From positions 1-7,104 of the forward strand of contig JARGGF010000221.1 of NCBI GenBank assembly GCA_029210905.1: a stretch of DNA of 7,104 nucleotides. Reading direction: 5' to 3'. The stretch comes from Bacteroidales bacterium. Lineage in GTDB: Bacteria; Bacteroidota; Bacteroidia; Bacteroidales; NBLH01. The stretch's first letter is position 1, and each line of letters begins with the position of its first letter. Below the pieces are notes generated by a model. The model saw only the letters and a program-made list of their open reading frames with translations. It had not been told where the DNA came from and did no database searches. Both the position numbers and the translations under genes were made by a program. Shown piece by piece: positions 1 to 6,814 of this stretch.

Positions 1-358
1 CATCTTGTTTTAAATATAAGTGTAGTTTTCTTAATACACTTAAAGGATCAATAAGGTGCTCAAGTACATCTCCACAAATTATAACATCAAAATAATTTTC
101 TTGGAAATTAAGCTGAACGTCCTCAATATCACAAATTAATAATTTATCAATTTCTGCACTATTTTGATTAGAATTGGGCAAATCTGTTACATCAATTCCT
201 ACAACCTCTTTTGCAAGGCCAAGTCTTTTAATTTCTATAAGTGTATCACCCCCACCTGATCCAATTTCCAGGATTTTATTATTCTCTTTATTTGGAATTA
301 ATCCTATTAAATCTGTTCTAGGATTATTGAAATATTTTGAGTCTTTATCTTCGTACAT
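1..358 (-). CDS. Class I SAM-dependent methyltransferase, C-terminus cut by window edge
   Basis: The 119 visible codons start at ATG 356-358 and run off the left edge with no stop, so the C-terminal half is missing. Seen: a Rossmann-type motif I (KILEIGSGGGDT, residues 28-39), an acidic residue after the second strand (GID, 54-56), a CDIED segment (76-80) and the motif IV-like stretch FDVIICGDVLEHLIDP (90-105), followed by VLRKLHLYLKQD. This is the usual layout of the Methyltransf_11/23 families, where VLEHL.DP is typical. It begins 6 bases after the flippase stop, so the two are very probably translated from one mRNA. In this setting it may methylate a sugar, a glycan end or a lipid-linked intermediate, but the substrate cannot be read from the sequence. 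No clear Shine-Dalgarno precedes the ATG. The family is certain; the role is inferred. Confidence 0.88.
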   Translation of the reverse strand, partial: MYEDKDSKYFNNPRTDLIGLIPNKENNKILEIGSGGGDTLIEIKRLGLAKEVVGIDVTDLPNSNQNSAEIDKLLICDIEDVQLNFQENYFDVIICGDVLEHLIDPLSVLRKLHLYLKQD

Positions 359-364
359 AACTAA

Positions 365-1645
365 TTAATTAAATAATGAATATTTTTTGTTTCTAATCTC
401 CAAAATAATATAGAGCCCAATAGTTATTAGCAGTTCTGTAATTATTATCGATATGCAAGTTCCAATAGCTCCAAAACGAAATGAGAAGAAGGTGTTTATA
501 GCTATACTTAATATTGAGCCCAAAGTTAAAATAGAACTATAATCTCTTTTTAGGTTATACGCTAATAAAGTTTGATATGCAGGAATATTTAAACATACAA
601 TTATTGGAACAAATGCAATTAGTTTTATTAATTTCGAAATCTCTGGATTGTTTTCTTTTGCTAAATATAGAACCAAATTGTCAGAAAATAAAACTAATAA
701 AAATGAGAAAATAATTATCATAAATAAAAAAGGAAAAAACACCCTTTTATAAAAGTTGATTAACGATTGGTGACTAATCTGAGCAAGTTTACATATGTGT
801 GGATAAGTTACTTGTGAAAATACACTTAATATTTTTCTAATAATTAACATAGATTTTTCAGCAACGCTAAAATATCCTAGTATAACAGCATTAGAAAAAA
901 AACCAAGTATGATAATATTGGAATTCAAATAGATATTTATTGAAAAGCTTGATAATAAAATGTGCCAACCTTCTCTTAGCTCATTACGAATTTGCTGAAT
1001 AGTAGGTAAGGACAGCCTAATATTGAATTTCCTTTTTAGAAAAAACAAACTAATTATGCTGGATCCTATGTTTCCTAATCCCTGGAACAAATTTACATAA
1101 ATATAATCAGAAGGTTTATTAATAATAAGTAATATTAAACCAGTGAATATAAGTTTAGCGATCACATTTAAATAGGTGATGAACTTCATTTGTTCGACCC
1201 CTTGGAAAAACCATACAGGAAATAGGATTTGGCCTATAACCATTACAAAGCTATAGTAGTAAAGTATACTTTCGCCTTTTAGTAGAGGGAAGCACAATAA
1301 AATAAAAGTAAGAACTGTAAAACTAAATACTCCAAGAAGTATTTTCGTGAAAAATACAGCATTGAAGATTTCTTCAACCTTTTTAGTATCATTAATATGA
1401 ATGGATATATCGCGTGTAGCTGAAAGGTTGAATCCATAATCAGTAAAAACTATAAAGTAAGTTACAATAGCTTGGGCATAGATTACGAGACCAAACTTTT
1501 CAATGCCTAAAACAATAATTAAATAAGGCAAAACTAATATTGACAAAATAATTCCTGTAAGCTGAAGTGCTGATAATGATATAAAATTCGATATTAATTT
1601 TTTACTTACTGGTTTACTTACGAGACTTTTTATTTTGTTTATCAT
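365..1645 (-). CDS. wzx: Wzx-type polysaccharide flippase (MATE/MVF superfamily, Polysacc_synt)
   Basis: This 426-residue protein is almost entirely hydrophobic helices, about 12 by eye (for example 22-47, 101-120, 127-148, 161-176, 301-320, 341-357, 396-416). It sits in the inner membrane and would flip undecaprenyl-diphosphate-linked oligosaccharide repeat units to the periplasmic face. Family marks are FTDYGFNLSATRDIS (67-81), PVWFFQGVEQMKFIT (143-157) and GYFSVAEKSM (257-266), all typical of O-antigen Wzx proteins, together with a basic N-terminus (K4, K6, K11, K15, K16). Length is normal for the family (about 400-480). The ATG at 1643-1645 is the only good start. The gene is followed after 6 bases by the methyltransferase and preceded by a 405-bp gap holding a wecB remnant. 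Sequence alone does not show which glycan it carries. Confidence 0.93.
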   Translation of the reverse strand: MINKIKSLVSKPVSKKLISNFISLSALQLTGIILSILVLPYLIIVLGIEKFGLVIYAQAIVTYFIVFTDYGFNLSATRDISIHINDTKKVEEIFNAVFFTKILLGVFSFTVLTFILLCFPLLKGESILYYYSFVMVIGQILFPVWFFQGVEQMKFITYLNVIAKLIFTGLILLIINKPSDYIYVNLFQGLGNIGSSIISLFFLKRKFNIRLSLPTIQQIRNELREGWHILLSSFSINIYLNSNIIILGFFSNAVILGYFSVAEKSMLIIRKILSVFSQVTYPHICKLAQISHQSLINFYKRVFFPFLFMIIIFSFLLVLFSDNLVLYLAKENNPEISKLIKLIAFVPIIVCLNIPAYQTLLAYNLKRDYSSILTLGSILSIAINTFFSFRFGAIGTCISIIITELLITIGLYIILEIRNKKYSLFN

Positions 1646-1680
1646 GTATTAGATGGATGTTCTTTTTTCTTATTTTTCAT
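1642..1680 (-). other. Possible 12-codon leader ORF overlapping the wzx start
   Basis: An ATG at 1678-1680 opens a tiny, lysine-rich frame (MKNKKKEHPSNT) whose TGA overlaps the wzx ATG as ATGA. Such an overlap could allow coupled translation into wzx. It is short enough to be chance in AT-rich DNA, and it has no recognisable ribosome binding site. Confidence 0.15.
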
Positions 1681-1766
1681 TAAGAAGATTGTGTAAAATA
1701 ACAATCAGAATATTTTCCTACCTGAAATTTTCAAATTTTACGTTAAGCTTTTGAATTAATCTTATT

Positions 1767-2009
1767 CTACAAAAAGTAATCATTAATTCTAAGACAGGCC
1801 TTCCCATCCCCATAAGAATTATGTGCCTTAGACATTCTTTCATATTCCTTTTTATTTGAGAGTAACAGATTTATTTTAAAAACGATTTTATCTTTATCTG
1901 TTCCCGCCAATTTTAATATCTGCATCATAATATCTTAATTAAAAACCATAATAGAAGTTGCTTCCCGAATCTCATCCACCATAATTAATGGTATAATAGA
2001 ATTTGATAT
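1767..2009 (-). pseudogene. Degraded C-terminal remnant of a canonical WecB/MnaA-type UDP-GlcNAc 2-epimerase
   Basis: The gap between wecB and wzx is not empty. From 1925 to 1767 the minus strand reads a 52-codon frame ending in TAG. It contains LKLAGTDKDKIV followed by MSKAHNSYGDGKACLRI, which closely matches the C-terminal tail of E. coli WecB as I recall it (GTDK..IV, MSRAHNPYGDGQAC.RI). In the same frame further upstream, after an in-frame TAA (1935-1937), the segment IPLIMVDEIREA resembles the preceding PVLVMRD..ERPEA region, but shortened. Another in-frame TAA lies at 2010-2012. The N-terminal domain and all catalytic residues are absent, so no activity is expected. The intact neighbour ends instead in WWDGKTSERIVDVLLEL, so this is not a copy of that gene but a piece of a different subfamily. 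The C-terminal match is strong; the upstream part is weaker. Confidence 0.8.
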
Positions 2010-2050
2010 TTAAGAATCAAAGAATATTTATGTGTCAATTCAATATTTTT

Positions 2051-3136
2051 CTACAATTCAAGCAAAACATCCACAATCCTTTCCGAAGTTTTTCCATCCC
2101 ACCATTCAGGTATTGTCCCTTTTTTCCATTGCCCTGCAAATAATTTATCCATAGCAGGTTTTATTGCTTTTGGATCAGTGCCAATCAATTCATTGGTTCC
2201 TAAAGTAATTGTTTCCGGCCGTTCTGTATTATCCCTTAAGGTCATGCAGGGAATTCCCATTACTGTAGTTTCTTCAGTTATACCTCCGGAATCGGTAATT
2301 ACTGCATATGAGTTTTCGACTAAATAATTAAATTCCAGATATCCCAGGGGATCTATCATTAAAAGACGTGGATGTTCCACACCTATTTTTTTCAGTATTT
2401 TGGCAGTTCGGGGATGTACGGGGAAAACTAATAGTAAATTCTGTGAATGAGCAATTATTTCATCAAGCAGTTCTTTTAGTTTTGACTCTTCATCTACATT
2501 GGCTGGCCGGTGAAGGGTCATTACCACATATTTCCCTTTTTGCAGACCATGTTTATCCCAAAAAGATGGTTTTTGGAAACGTGGTCTGTGTTTGATTAAG
2601 GTATCTATCATGGTGTTACCAACCAAAAAGATCCTGCTTTCCTCAACGCCGCTTTTTCTTAAATTATTATTGGCAATTTCGGTAGTTGTGAAAAAATAAT
2701 TAGTAATGCTATCGGTTACCATACGGTTAATTTCTTCGGGCATGGACCAATCACCAGACCGAATGCCACCCTCAACATGGGCAACTGGAATTTTTAATTT
2801 CTGAGCAGCAATTGAACAAGCCATAGTAGATGTTACATCCCCAACAACCATACAAAGATCAGTTCTTTCTTCAAGTAGTAATTTTTCATATCCAATCATG
2901 ATAGTAGCGGTCTGTTCGGCCTGAGTTCCACTGCCTGCATTCAGGTTAACATGAGGCTCAGGAATTCCTAATTGCTTAAAAAAGTTGTCACTCATGTTTT
3001 TATCATAATGTTGTCCGGTGTGAACAAGCCTGAAATCTATATTTTTGCCTTCTTTTTTTGCTTTTATAATAGCATCAATAATAGGGGCTATTTTCATAAA
3101 ATTTGGCCTTGCACCAGCAATAAGATCAACTTTCAT
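2051..3136 (-). CDS. wecB: UDP-N-acetylglucosamine 2-epimerase, non-hydrolysing
   Basis: This enzyme interconverts UDP-GlcNAc and UDP-ManNAc in the cytoplasm, supplying ManNAc-type sugars for surface glycans. I place the start at the ATG 3134-3136 (361 aa): the family begins with the first strand MKVDLIAGARPNFMKIAP, and the 20 codons of open frame upstream to 3196 are lysine-rich and non-conserved. Residues matching the E. coli enzyme (as I know it) are R10 and K15 in the first loop, HTGQH 39-43, D100 (VVGD), E122 (HVEGG), E135 (PEEINR), H209 (TLHRPANVD), and the UDP-binding TDSGGITEE (281-289) with TERPE (304-308). Two Rossmann-like domains (GT-B fold) are expected. The tail WWDGKTSERI marks a subfamily different from classical WecB/MnaA, so a related substrate such as an acidic or diacetamido UDP-sugar is possible. 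It follows tviB by about 221 bases and ends in TAG. Confidence 0.93.
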   Translation of the reverse strand: MKVDLIAGARPNFMKIAPIIDAIIKAKKEGKNIDFRLVHTGQHYDKNMSDNFFKQLGIPEPHVNLNAGSGTQAEQTATIMIGYEKLLLEERTDLCMVVGDVTSTMACSIAAQKLKIPVAHVEGGIRSGDWSMPEEINRMVTDSITNYFFTTTEIANNNLRKSGVEESRIFLVGNTMIDTLIKHRPRFQKPSFWDKHGLQKGKYVVMTLHRPANVDEESKLKELLDEIIAHSQNLLLVFPVHPRTAKILKKIGVEHPRLLMIDPLGYLEFNYLVENSYAVITDSGGITEETTVMGIPCMTLRDNTERPETITLGTNELIGTDPKAIKPAMDKLFAGQWKKGTIPEWWDGKTSERIVDVLLEL

Positions 3137-3357
3137 TATGTCCGTTTTGTTTATAAAATAATTAAAACTGCTTTTTAATCTAATTTTTTTTATCAAATTA
3201 GAATTATCATCCTTGTCAATAAAAGTATATTAATTTTAAGAACCAATTATAGAAAATCAATACTAATCTATTCCTAATTCCATCATTATATCAAGAATTA
3301 CTAGATGGAAAACCTTCTGTAATTAATATTTTTGAATCAGAAATTTTATTTTCTTTT

Positions 3358-4659
3358 TTATAATCTTCCATCTACTATTTCTTTTGGTAAAAATGATTTT
3401 ACATCAAATATTATCGATTTTTCAGCTTTAATTGTCTTTAAATCAATTTCCAGAAATTGGTTATGAGCAACAGCCGCTATAATTGCATCATATTTTTTAT
3501 TAGGTGCTTTAATATCTTTAGTTAAAGAAATATTGTACTCTTCTTTTACTTCTTCTGCATTTGCCCAGGGATCATAAACATCAATATTTAATTTATAGGC
3601 TTTTAATTCATTAATAATATCAATAACTCTTGAATTCCTGATATCAGGACAGTTTTCTTTAAAAGTAATGCCTAAGATTAAAATATTTGAGTTTTTTACA
3701 GTAATGTCATTGTTAATCATCAACTTAATCGTTTCCTTAGCCACGTATGCTCCCATGGAATCATTCATCCTTCTGCCTGCAAGTATAATTTCAGGATGAT
3801 AACCAACTTCCTGTGCTTTCTGGGCCAGGTAGAAGGGATCAACCCCAATACAATGTCCTCCTACTAAACCCGGTTTAAAGGGAAGAAAATTCCATTTGGT
3901 AGCTGCAGCTTCTAAAACTTCATTGGTATCAATATCAAGTAATTTAAATATTTTTGATAGCTCATTTACAAATGCGATGTTAATATCTCGTTGAGAATTC
4001 TCAATTACCTTTGATGCTTCTGCAACTTTAATTGAGGAAGCTAAAAAGGTGCCTGCCTCAATTACTTCCTTATAAACATCGTCTATAAATTTTCCAATTT
4101 CAAGTGTTGAACCGGAGGTTACTTTCCTAATTTTTGTTACAGTATGTTTTTTATCTCCAGGGTTTATTCTTTCAGGGGAATATCCTACATAAAAATCTTT
4201 GTTTAGTTTTTTTCCGGATTTATTTTCCAATACCGGTATACATTCCTCCTCAGTAGCACCAGGGTAAACCGTAGATTCATAAACTATAATATCACCAGCT
4301 TTTAAAACGGAACCTACTGTTTCAGAGGCTTTTATCAATGGGGTGAGAACAGGTCGGTTATATTTGTCAGTTGGGGTAGGTACGGTGATAATATAAAAAT
4401 TACAATGGGAAATATCTTCAATCCTGTTTGTTATAAATATTCCTTTTTTTTCTTTATTATCGATATTTTGAAATAAAACACTTTGCAGATTTTCATTTTC
4501 AACTTCAAGTGTTTTGTCAACCCCGTTTTTTAATTCGTTTACTCTGGCAGTATTAATATCAAATCCAACAACCGGGAATTTTTTTGCAAATTCAACTGCA
4601 AGTGGCAGTCCTACATAACCTAATCCAATTACTGCTATTTTGGTTTGTTTTAAAAGCAT
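3358..4659 (-). CDS. tviB: UDP-N-acetylglucosamine 6-dehydrogenase, TviB/WbpA type
   Basis: This is an NAD-dependent nucleotide-sugar dehydrogenase that oxidises C6 of UDP-GlcNAc (in some members UDP-GalNAc) twice, giving the uronic acid UDP-GlcNAcA used in Vi antigen, O-antigens and capsules. Its 433 residues are full length. Visible parts: NAD-binding GLGYVGLP (12-19) with acidic D34; TVPTPT (92-97); YEST (128-131); YSPERINPGDKKH (160-172), typical of TviB rather than WecC; KVAEASKVIENSQRD (211-225); the catalytic Cys270 in GGHCIGVDPFYL; AGRRMND (294-300); and the UDP-binding C-terminal domain with FKENCPDIRNSR (333-344) and YDPW (362-365). The ATG at 4657-4659 gives the normal N-terminus. 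It is the first gene of the polysaccharide operon, behind a good promoter. UDP-GlcNAc as substrate is inferred from subfamily likeness. Confidence 0.95.
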   Translation of the reverse strand: MLLKQTKIAVIGLGYVGLPLAVEFAKKFPVVGFDINTARVNELKNGVDKTLEVENENLQSVLFQNIDNKEKKGIFITNRIEDISHCNFYIITVPTPTDKYNRPVLTPLIKASETVGSVLKAGDIIVYESTVYPGATEEECIPVLENKSGKKLNKDFYVGYSPERINPGDKKHTVTKIRKVTSGSTLEIGKFIDDVYKEVIEAGTFLASSIKVAEASKVIENSQRDINIAFVNELSKIFKLLDIDTNEVLEAAATKWNFLPFKPGLVGGHCIGVDPFYLAQKAQEVGYHPEIILAGRRMNDSMGAYVAKETIKLMINNDITVKNSNILILGITFKENCPDIRNSRVIDIINELKAYKLNIDVYDPWANAEEVKEEYNISLTKDIKAPNKKYDAIIAAVAHNQFLEIDLKTIKAEKSIIFDVKSFLPKEIVDGRL

Positions 4660-4873
4660 TGATTAAATATTTAGTTAAAAAATTCTATTGACAATTTAAT
4701 TCTATTTTAGTTAAGAAATCAGATTTAGCTCCCAATCTCCCATTACTCCAACCAAATAACCAAAGCAAATCATTCTTACTTTCGATAAATTCTGTTGCAT
4801 GCTATTTTTTAAAAAGACAAATACCTCTTTCCGGTTATTGAAAAGATGATTTTATGTCCGGATACTTAATTTA
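4660..4873 (-). other. Long untranslated leader of the tviB operon
   Basis: About 215 bases separate the predicted transcription start from the tviB ATG. I find no convincing gene here; short open frames of 29 and 38 codons have no recognisable family. A weak long-range pairing of TCCGG with CCGGA (about 4830-4863) is possible. Leaders of this size before Bacteroidetes polysaccharide operons can be sites of antitermination control, but no specific element is identifiable. Confidence 0.4.
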
Positions 4874-4880
4874 ACGCCCG

Positions 4881-4913
4881 CAAATGTACCATTTTTTTTT
4901 GGGACGGTGCAAA
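4881..4913 (-). promoter_or_regulatory. Bacteroidetes-type sigma-ABfr promoter for the polysaccharide operon
   Basis: On the minus strand a -33 box TTTG (4910-4913) is followed after 21 bases, including a nine-A run, by a perfect -7 box TACATTTG (4881-4888, consensus TAnnTTTG). Known Bacteroides promoters have this pair spaced by about 19-21 bases. It points toward tviB, with transcription expected to begin near 4873-4876. Confidence 0.75.
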
Positions 4914-4994
4914 TTTTCTCTAAAAAGTGAGAGAATACAGCTTTAATAGTCCTGTAATTGTTTGTATTGTAGCAGATGCTGTTCTATTCTGGTT

Positions 4995-5028
4995 AAAAAA
5001 ATAATAGGTTTAAGATTAAGCTTAAAAC
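4995..5028 (-). terminator. Weak rho-independent terminator candidate behind the decayed regulator locus
   Basis: Read on the minus strand, GTTTTAAG and CTTAAAC form an AT-rich stem with one bulge around a six-base loop. This is followed by CTATTA and seven Ts (4995-5001). It lies just after the stop of the 5037-5401 remnant and before the tviB promoter, the right place to insulate the two units. The stem has few G-C pairs, so strength is doubtful. Confidence 0.35.
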
Positions 5029-5036
5029 GTTTATTT

Positions 5037-5401
5037 TCATTTTATTATGTTCCAATAACCGGTTTTTTTACTTCCAATACGCTCAATAATATTTAACTTT
5101 TGTAACTTATTTAAATCCCGTTTTATAGTTTCAACACTTACTTTACACTGTATTGCTAAAATTTCAGTAGTAATGTGTTTATCAGTTTTTATAATAGAAA
5201 CTATTTGTTTTTATCTTTCATTTAAAGTGTCATTTAAAGTGTCATTTAAAGTGTCATTATTGTCATCTAATATATTAAGCGGCACAGTTGTAATAAAAAT
5301 ATCATCTTCTTTTGCTTTTTTGATTAAAAAAACACTGTCAGTCCCTTAGCCAGCGGATTTTTTCCGGGTGTATAACATTGGTTTTCAAGGTGCTGCAAAA
5401 G
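5037..5401 (-). pseudogene. C-terminal remnant of a second AlbA_2/COG2865-type regulator
   Basis: This region reads as the tail of a paralogue of the gene just upstream, but broken. From 5400 the frame gives HLENQCYTPGKNPLAK, matching the neighbour's GNFEPYPKNPHLAQ. Near 5345 about 30 codons (the GRSEELGTGVKNVYKY region) are missing and the frame changes to DSVFLIKKAKEDDIFITTVPL, matching its KEGDVFITEIPL. Next come three NDTL repeats, then NER, a TAA (5211-5213) and KQIVSII, where the family often has NERQKQI, so a CAA-to-TAA change is likely. After that a winged-helix tail (VSVETIKRDLNKLQKLNII, then KKTGYW) runs on in the same frame to TGA at 5037-5039. No start and no N-terminal domains are present. 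It abuts the stop of the upstream gene (5402-5404), which suggests an old tandem pair with a large deletion. Confidence 0.82.
5219..5256. repeat. 12-bp tandem repeat, 3 copies (NDTL-coding on the minus strand)
   Basis: TTTAAAGTGTCA occurs three times in perfect register (5221-5232, 5233-5244, 5245-5256), with two further matching bases in front (5219-5220). On the minus strand it encodes NDTL repeats between the ATPase-like domain and the winged-helix tail of the pseudogene. The period keeps the reading frame. Confidence 0.95.
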
Positions 5402-6487
5402 TTATTTTGCAATATAACCCCCTGTTTTTGGATTTCCTATAAACTCAATTTTATTTTGTTTTTTTAAGAATGCCGTCCAGCGTTCAATATTTTTAACAGA
5501 AGTTTTTAACTCGCTGGCAAAGAAAGGAGTCCTTTTTTTAGGATTACTTTTTATGAGCTGAAATAATAAGTTTACTCCCTCATTTACTCCCTCATTTACT
5601 CCCTCATTTACTCCCTCATTTACTCTGTTTTTTAATATAGTCAGCTTTTTCAAAGGTATTTCTGTAATAAATACATCACCTTCTTTAAAAGTAATATTAT
5701 CGCTGCCTGAATATGCTTTTGAATATTTATAAACATTTTTTACACCTGTTCCAAGTTCTTCAGAGCGTCCCATTTGTGTGAAAATTTGCGCAAGATGTGG
5801 ATTTTTTGGGTACGGTTCAAAATTACCAGGTTTTAGATTTCCCCAGGAGTGAGGTTTATTGGCGTTTTTACTTTCTACTTTATTTTTGTATATAATAAAT
5901 GTTGTAGGATATGCATTGGTGTATTCACGATGTATTAGAATATTTGCTACAATTTCTCTGAATATTTTTTCTCTTAATGAAATACGTTGATCCCCTTGCA
6001 AATAAAATTTATCTGGTAAATGTTTTGCAACAAAATTCATCAAAACATCATAGGCTTCAATTAAATTACACCTAATATTTTCCCTGTCATCATATCTGTC
6101 TAAGTTTTCAACTTTTAACAAGGCATCAATTTTATAATGAGGGATGGCACTTTGTATAATTTCATCTTTACCAAACAGTAAAAGTGCTGACATTGTAAAG
6201 CCTTCCTGACCGGATGAAATATCTTTCCGGTACAATCCGGCAGTTTTAAAAAATTCCATATCGGTAAGTTCATTCCAGGGATGATTAGGACGATAAATTC
6301 TAATTATTTTTCTTGTTCGTTCTACAGCACCATCAGCAAAATCTGTTTCATAGAGAAATGGATATATTTTATTCTCGGAATATTCAGTTGACTTTCTGTT
6401 ATAAATCTGTTTTATCCGGGCATCAGTATTAAGGATAAAATCCCCATCAGCACTTCTATCATATATTTTCCCTGAAGTACTATGCAC
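5402..6487 (-). CDS. C-terminal part of a split AlbA_2/COG2865-type ATP-binding regulator
   Basis: This is the 361-codon downstream part of the interrupted gene; the GTG at 6485-6487 is merely the first possible start after the internal stop. It begins with the end of the AlbA_2 domain (VHSTSGKIYDRSADGD). It continues through the central region and the ATPase-like segment (REIVANILIHREY, 177-189; NFEPYPKNPHLAQ, 222-234; MGRSEELGTGVKNVYKYS, 239-256). Next is the ITEIPL strand (274-279), a four-fold VNEG linker (289-306) and a winged-helix-like tail (about 307-361) ending KTGGYIAK. Proteins of this type are often annotated as putative transcriptional regulators or, loosely, as RecG-like helicases; their true function is mostly unknown. 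The reading frame is otherwise clean. Without its N-terminal domain it is unlikely to be a normal product. Confidence 0.7.
   Translation of the reverse strand: MHSTSGKIYDRSADGDFILNTDARIKQIYNRKSTEYSENKIYPFLYETDFADGAVERTRKIIRIYRPNHPWNELTDMEFFKTAGLYRKDISSGQEGFTMSALLLFGKDEIIQSAIPHYKIDALLKVENLDRYDDRENIRCNLIEAYDVLMNFVAKHLPDKFYLQGDQRISLREKIFREIVANILIHREYTNAYPTTFIIYKNKVESKNANKPHSWGNLKPGNFEPYPKNPHLAQIFTQMGRSEELGTGVKNVYKYSKAYSGSDNITFKEGDVFITEIPLKKLTILKNRVNEGVNEGVNEGVNEGVNLLFQLIKSNPKKRTPFFASELKTSVKNIERWTAFLKKQNKIEFIGNPKTGGYIAK
5571..5625. repeat. 12-bp tandem repeat, 4 full copies plus 7 bases (VNEG-coding on the minus strand)
   Basis: TTTACTCCCTCA is repeated without mismatch at 5571-5582, 5583-5594, 5595-5606 and 5607-5618, followed by TTTACTC. 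It encodes VNEG four times plus VN in the linker before the winged-helix tail. Slippage here would lengthen or shorten the linker by four residues without a frameshift. Confidence 0.97.
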
Positions 6488-6511
6488 TTGTGAAGATATT
6501 GGAACAAATAG

Positions 6512-6814
6512 TTAGATGAGTTTTTTATTGGCTATTTCAATAACTTGAGGTTCTAACAGAAATGATGGAAACAATTTTTGCGCGTTATTACTCTGGTTTG
6601 CTATTTGTTTACAAAATACTTCTGTTTTGTCATCATCAATACCTATAATGTTTTTATCATCGTCAACCCCTAATAATATCTCACCCCCAGTATGATTAAG
6701 GAATGCGCAAACTGTTTCAAATAAGCTTTGTGGCAATTGTTTACCAGCCTTTTTAAATTCAATTGAAATACCTTCGCCCTGCTCAATAATATGTTTGATT
6801 TTTTCTTTGCTCAC
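6512..6814 (-). CDS. N-terminal AlbA_2 domain fragment of the split regulator
   Basis: These 100 codons cover most of an AlbA_2 (Schlafen-type, PF04326-like) domain: GISIEFKKAG (15-24), then SLFETVCAFLNHTGGEILLGV (from residue 30) and DDDKNIIGID (51-60). This matches the usual E(F/Y)K...(A)FANT.GG.(I/L).(I/L)GV.D pattern. The start is the GTG at 6812-6814; no ATG lies between it and the upstream in-frame stop (6836-6838). The product would end at the internal TAA, inside the last part of the domain. AlbA_2 domains are associated with nucleic-acid binding or, in some Schlafens, RNA cleavage; this fragment alone is unlikely to fold fully. No good promoter was found in front of it. Confidence 0.7.
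   Translation of the reverse strand: MSKEKIKHIIEQGEGISIEFKKAGKQLPQSLFETVCAFLNHTGGEILLGVDDDKNIIGIDDDKTEVFCKQIANQSNNAQKLFPSFLLEPQVIEIANKKLI

Larger units (their letters stand above)
5402..6814 (-). pseudogene. AlbA_2 (Schlafen-like) regulator gene interrupted by one in-frame stop
   Basis: The ORFs at 6512-6814 and 5402-6487 are in the same frame. Only the TAA at 6512-6514 (codon 101) separates them, and the 8 codons between it and the GTG (LFVPISSQ) read as normal family sequence: KKLI, stop, LFVPISSQVHSTSGK. A Tyr codon (TAT/TAC) changed to TAA is the simplest origin. Repaired, the protein would have 471 codons including the terminal TAA, with AlbA_2 at about 10-125, an ATPase-like region at about 280-370, the VNEG linker at 398-415 and a winged helix at about 416-470. 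The absence of any other lesion suggests a recent mutation or a sequencing error. Confidence 0.82.

Noticed and set aside
174..368. 64-codon plus-strand ORF
   Set aside because: It is the antisense shadow of the methyltransferase, whose motifs are clear on the minus strand.
2368..2595. 75-codon plus-strand ORF
   Set aside because: It lies opposite conserved wecB sequence and has no family-like features.
2972..3178. 68-codon plus-strand ORF
   Set aside because: It is antisense to the start of wecB, with composition set by the opposite strand.
3137..3196. Upstream ATG extending wecB by 20 residues
   Set aside because: The extension is AT-driven, lysine-rich and outside the conserved fold, which begins at MKVDLIAGARP.
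3291..3356. Short open frame after tviB reading SKILITEGFPSSNS, reminiscent of the start of NAD-dependent epimerases (ILITGG.GF.GSN) such as TviC
   Set aside because: There are too few matching residues and the glycine-rich motif is not intact. A TviC remnant would fit the context but cannot be supported.
4679..4795. Open frame of about 38 codons in the tviB leader (ATEFIESKNDLLWLFG and onward)
   Set aside because: No start codon, no family recognised, and bounded by stops; treated as chance.
6512..6514. Internal TAA as recoding or an alternative genetic code
   Set aside because: TAA ends tviB, wzx and the C-terminal half of this same gene, so it is an ordinary stop here, and no recoding signal is visible.
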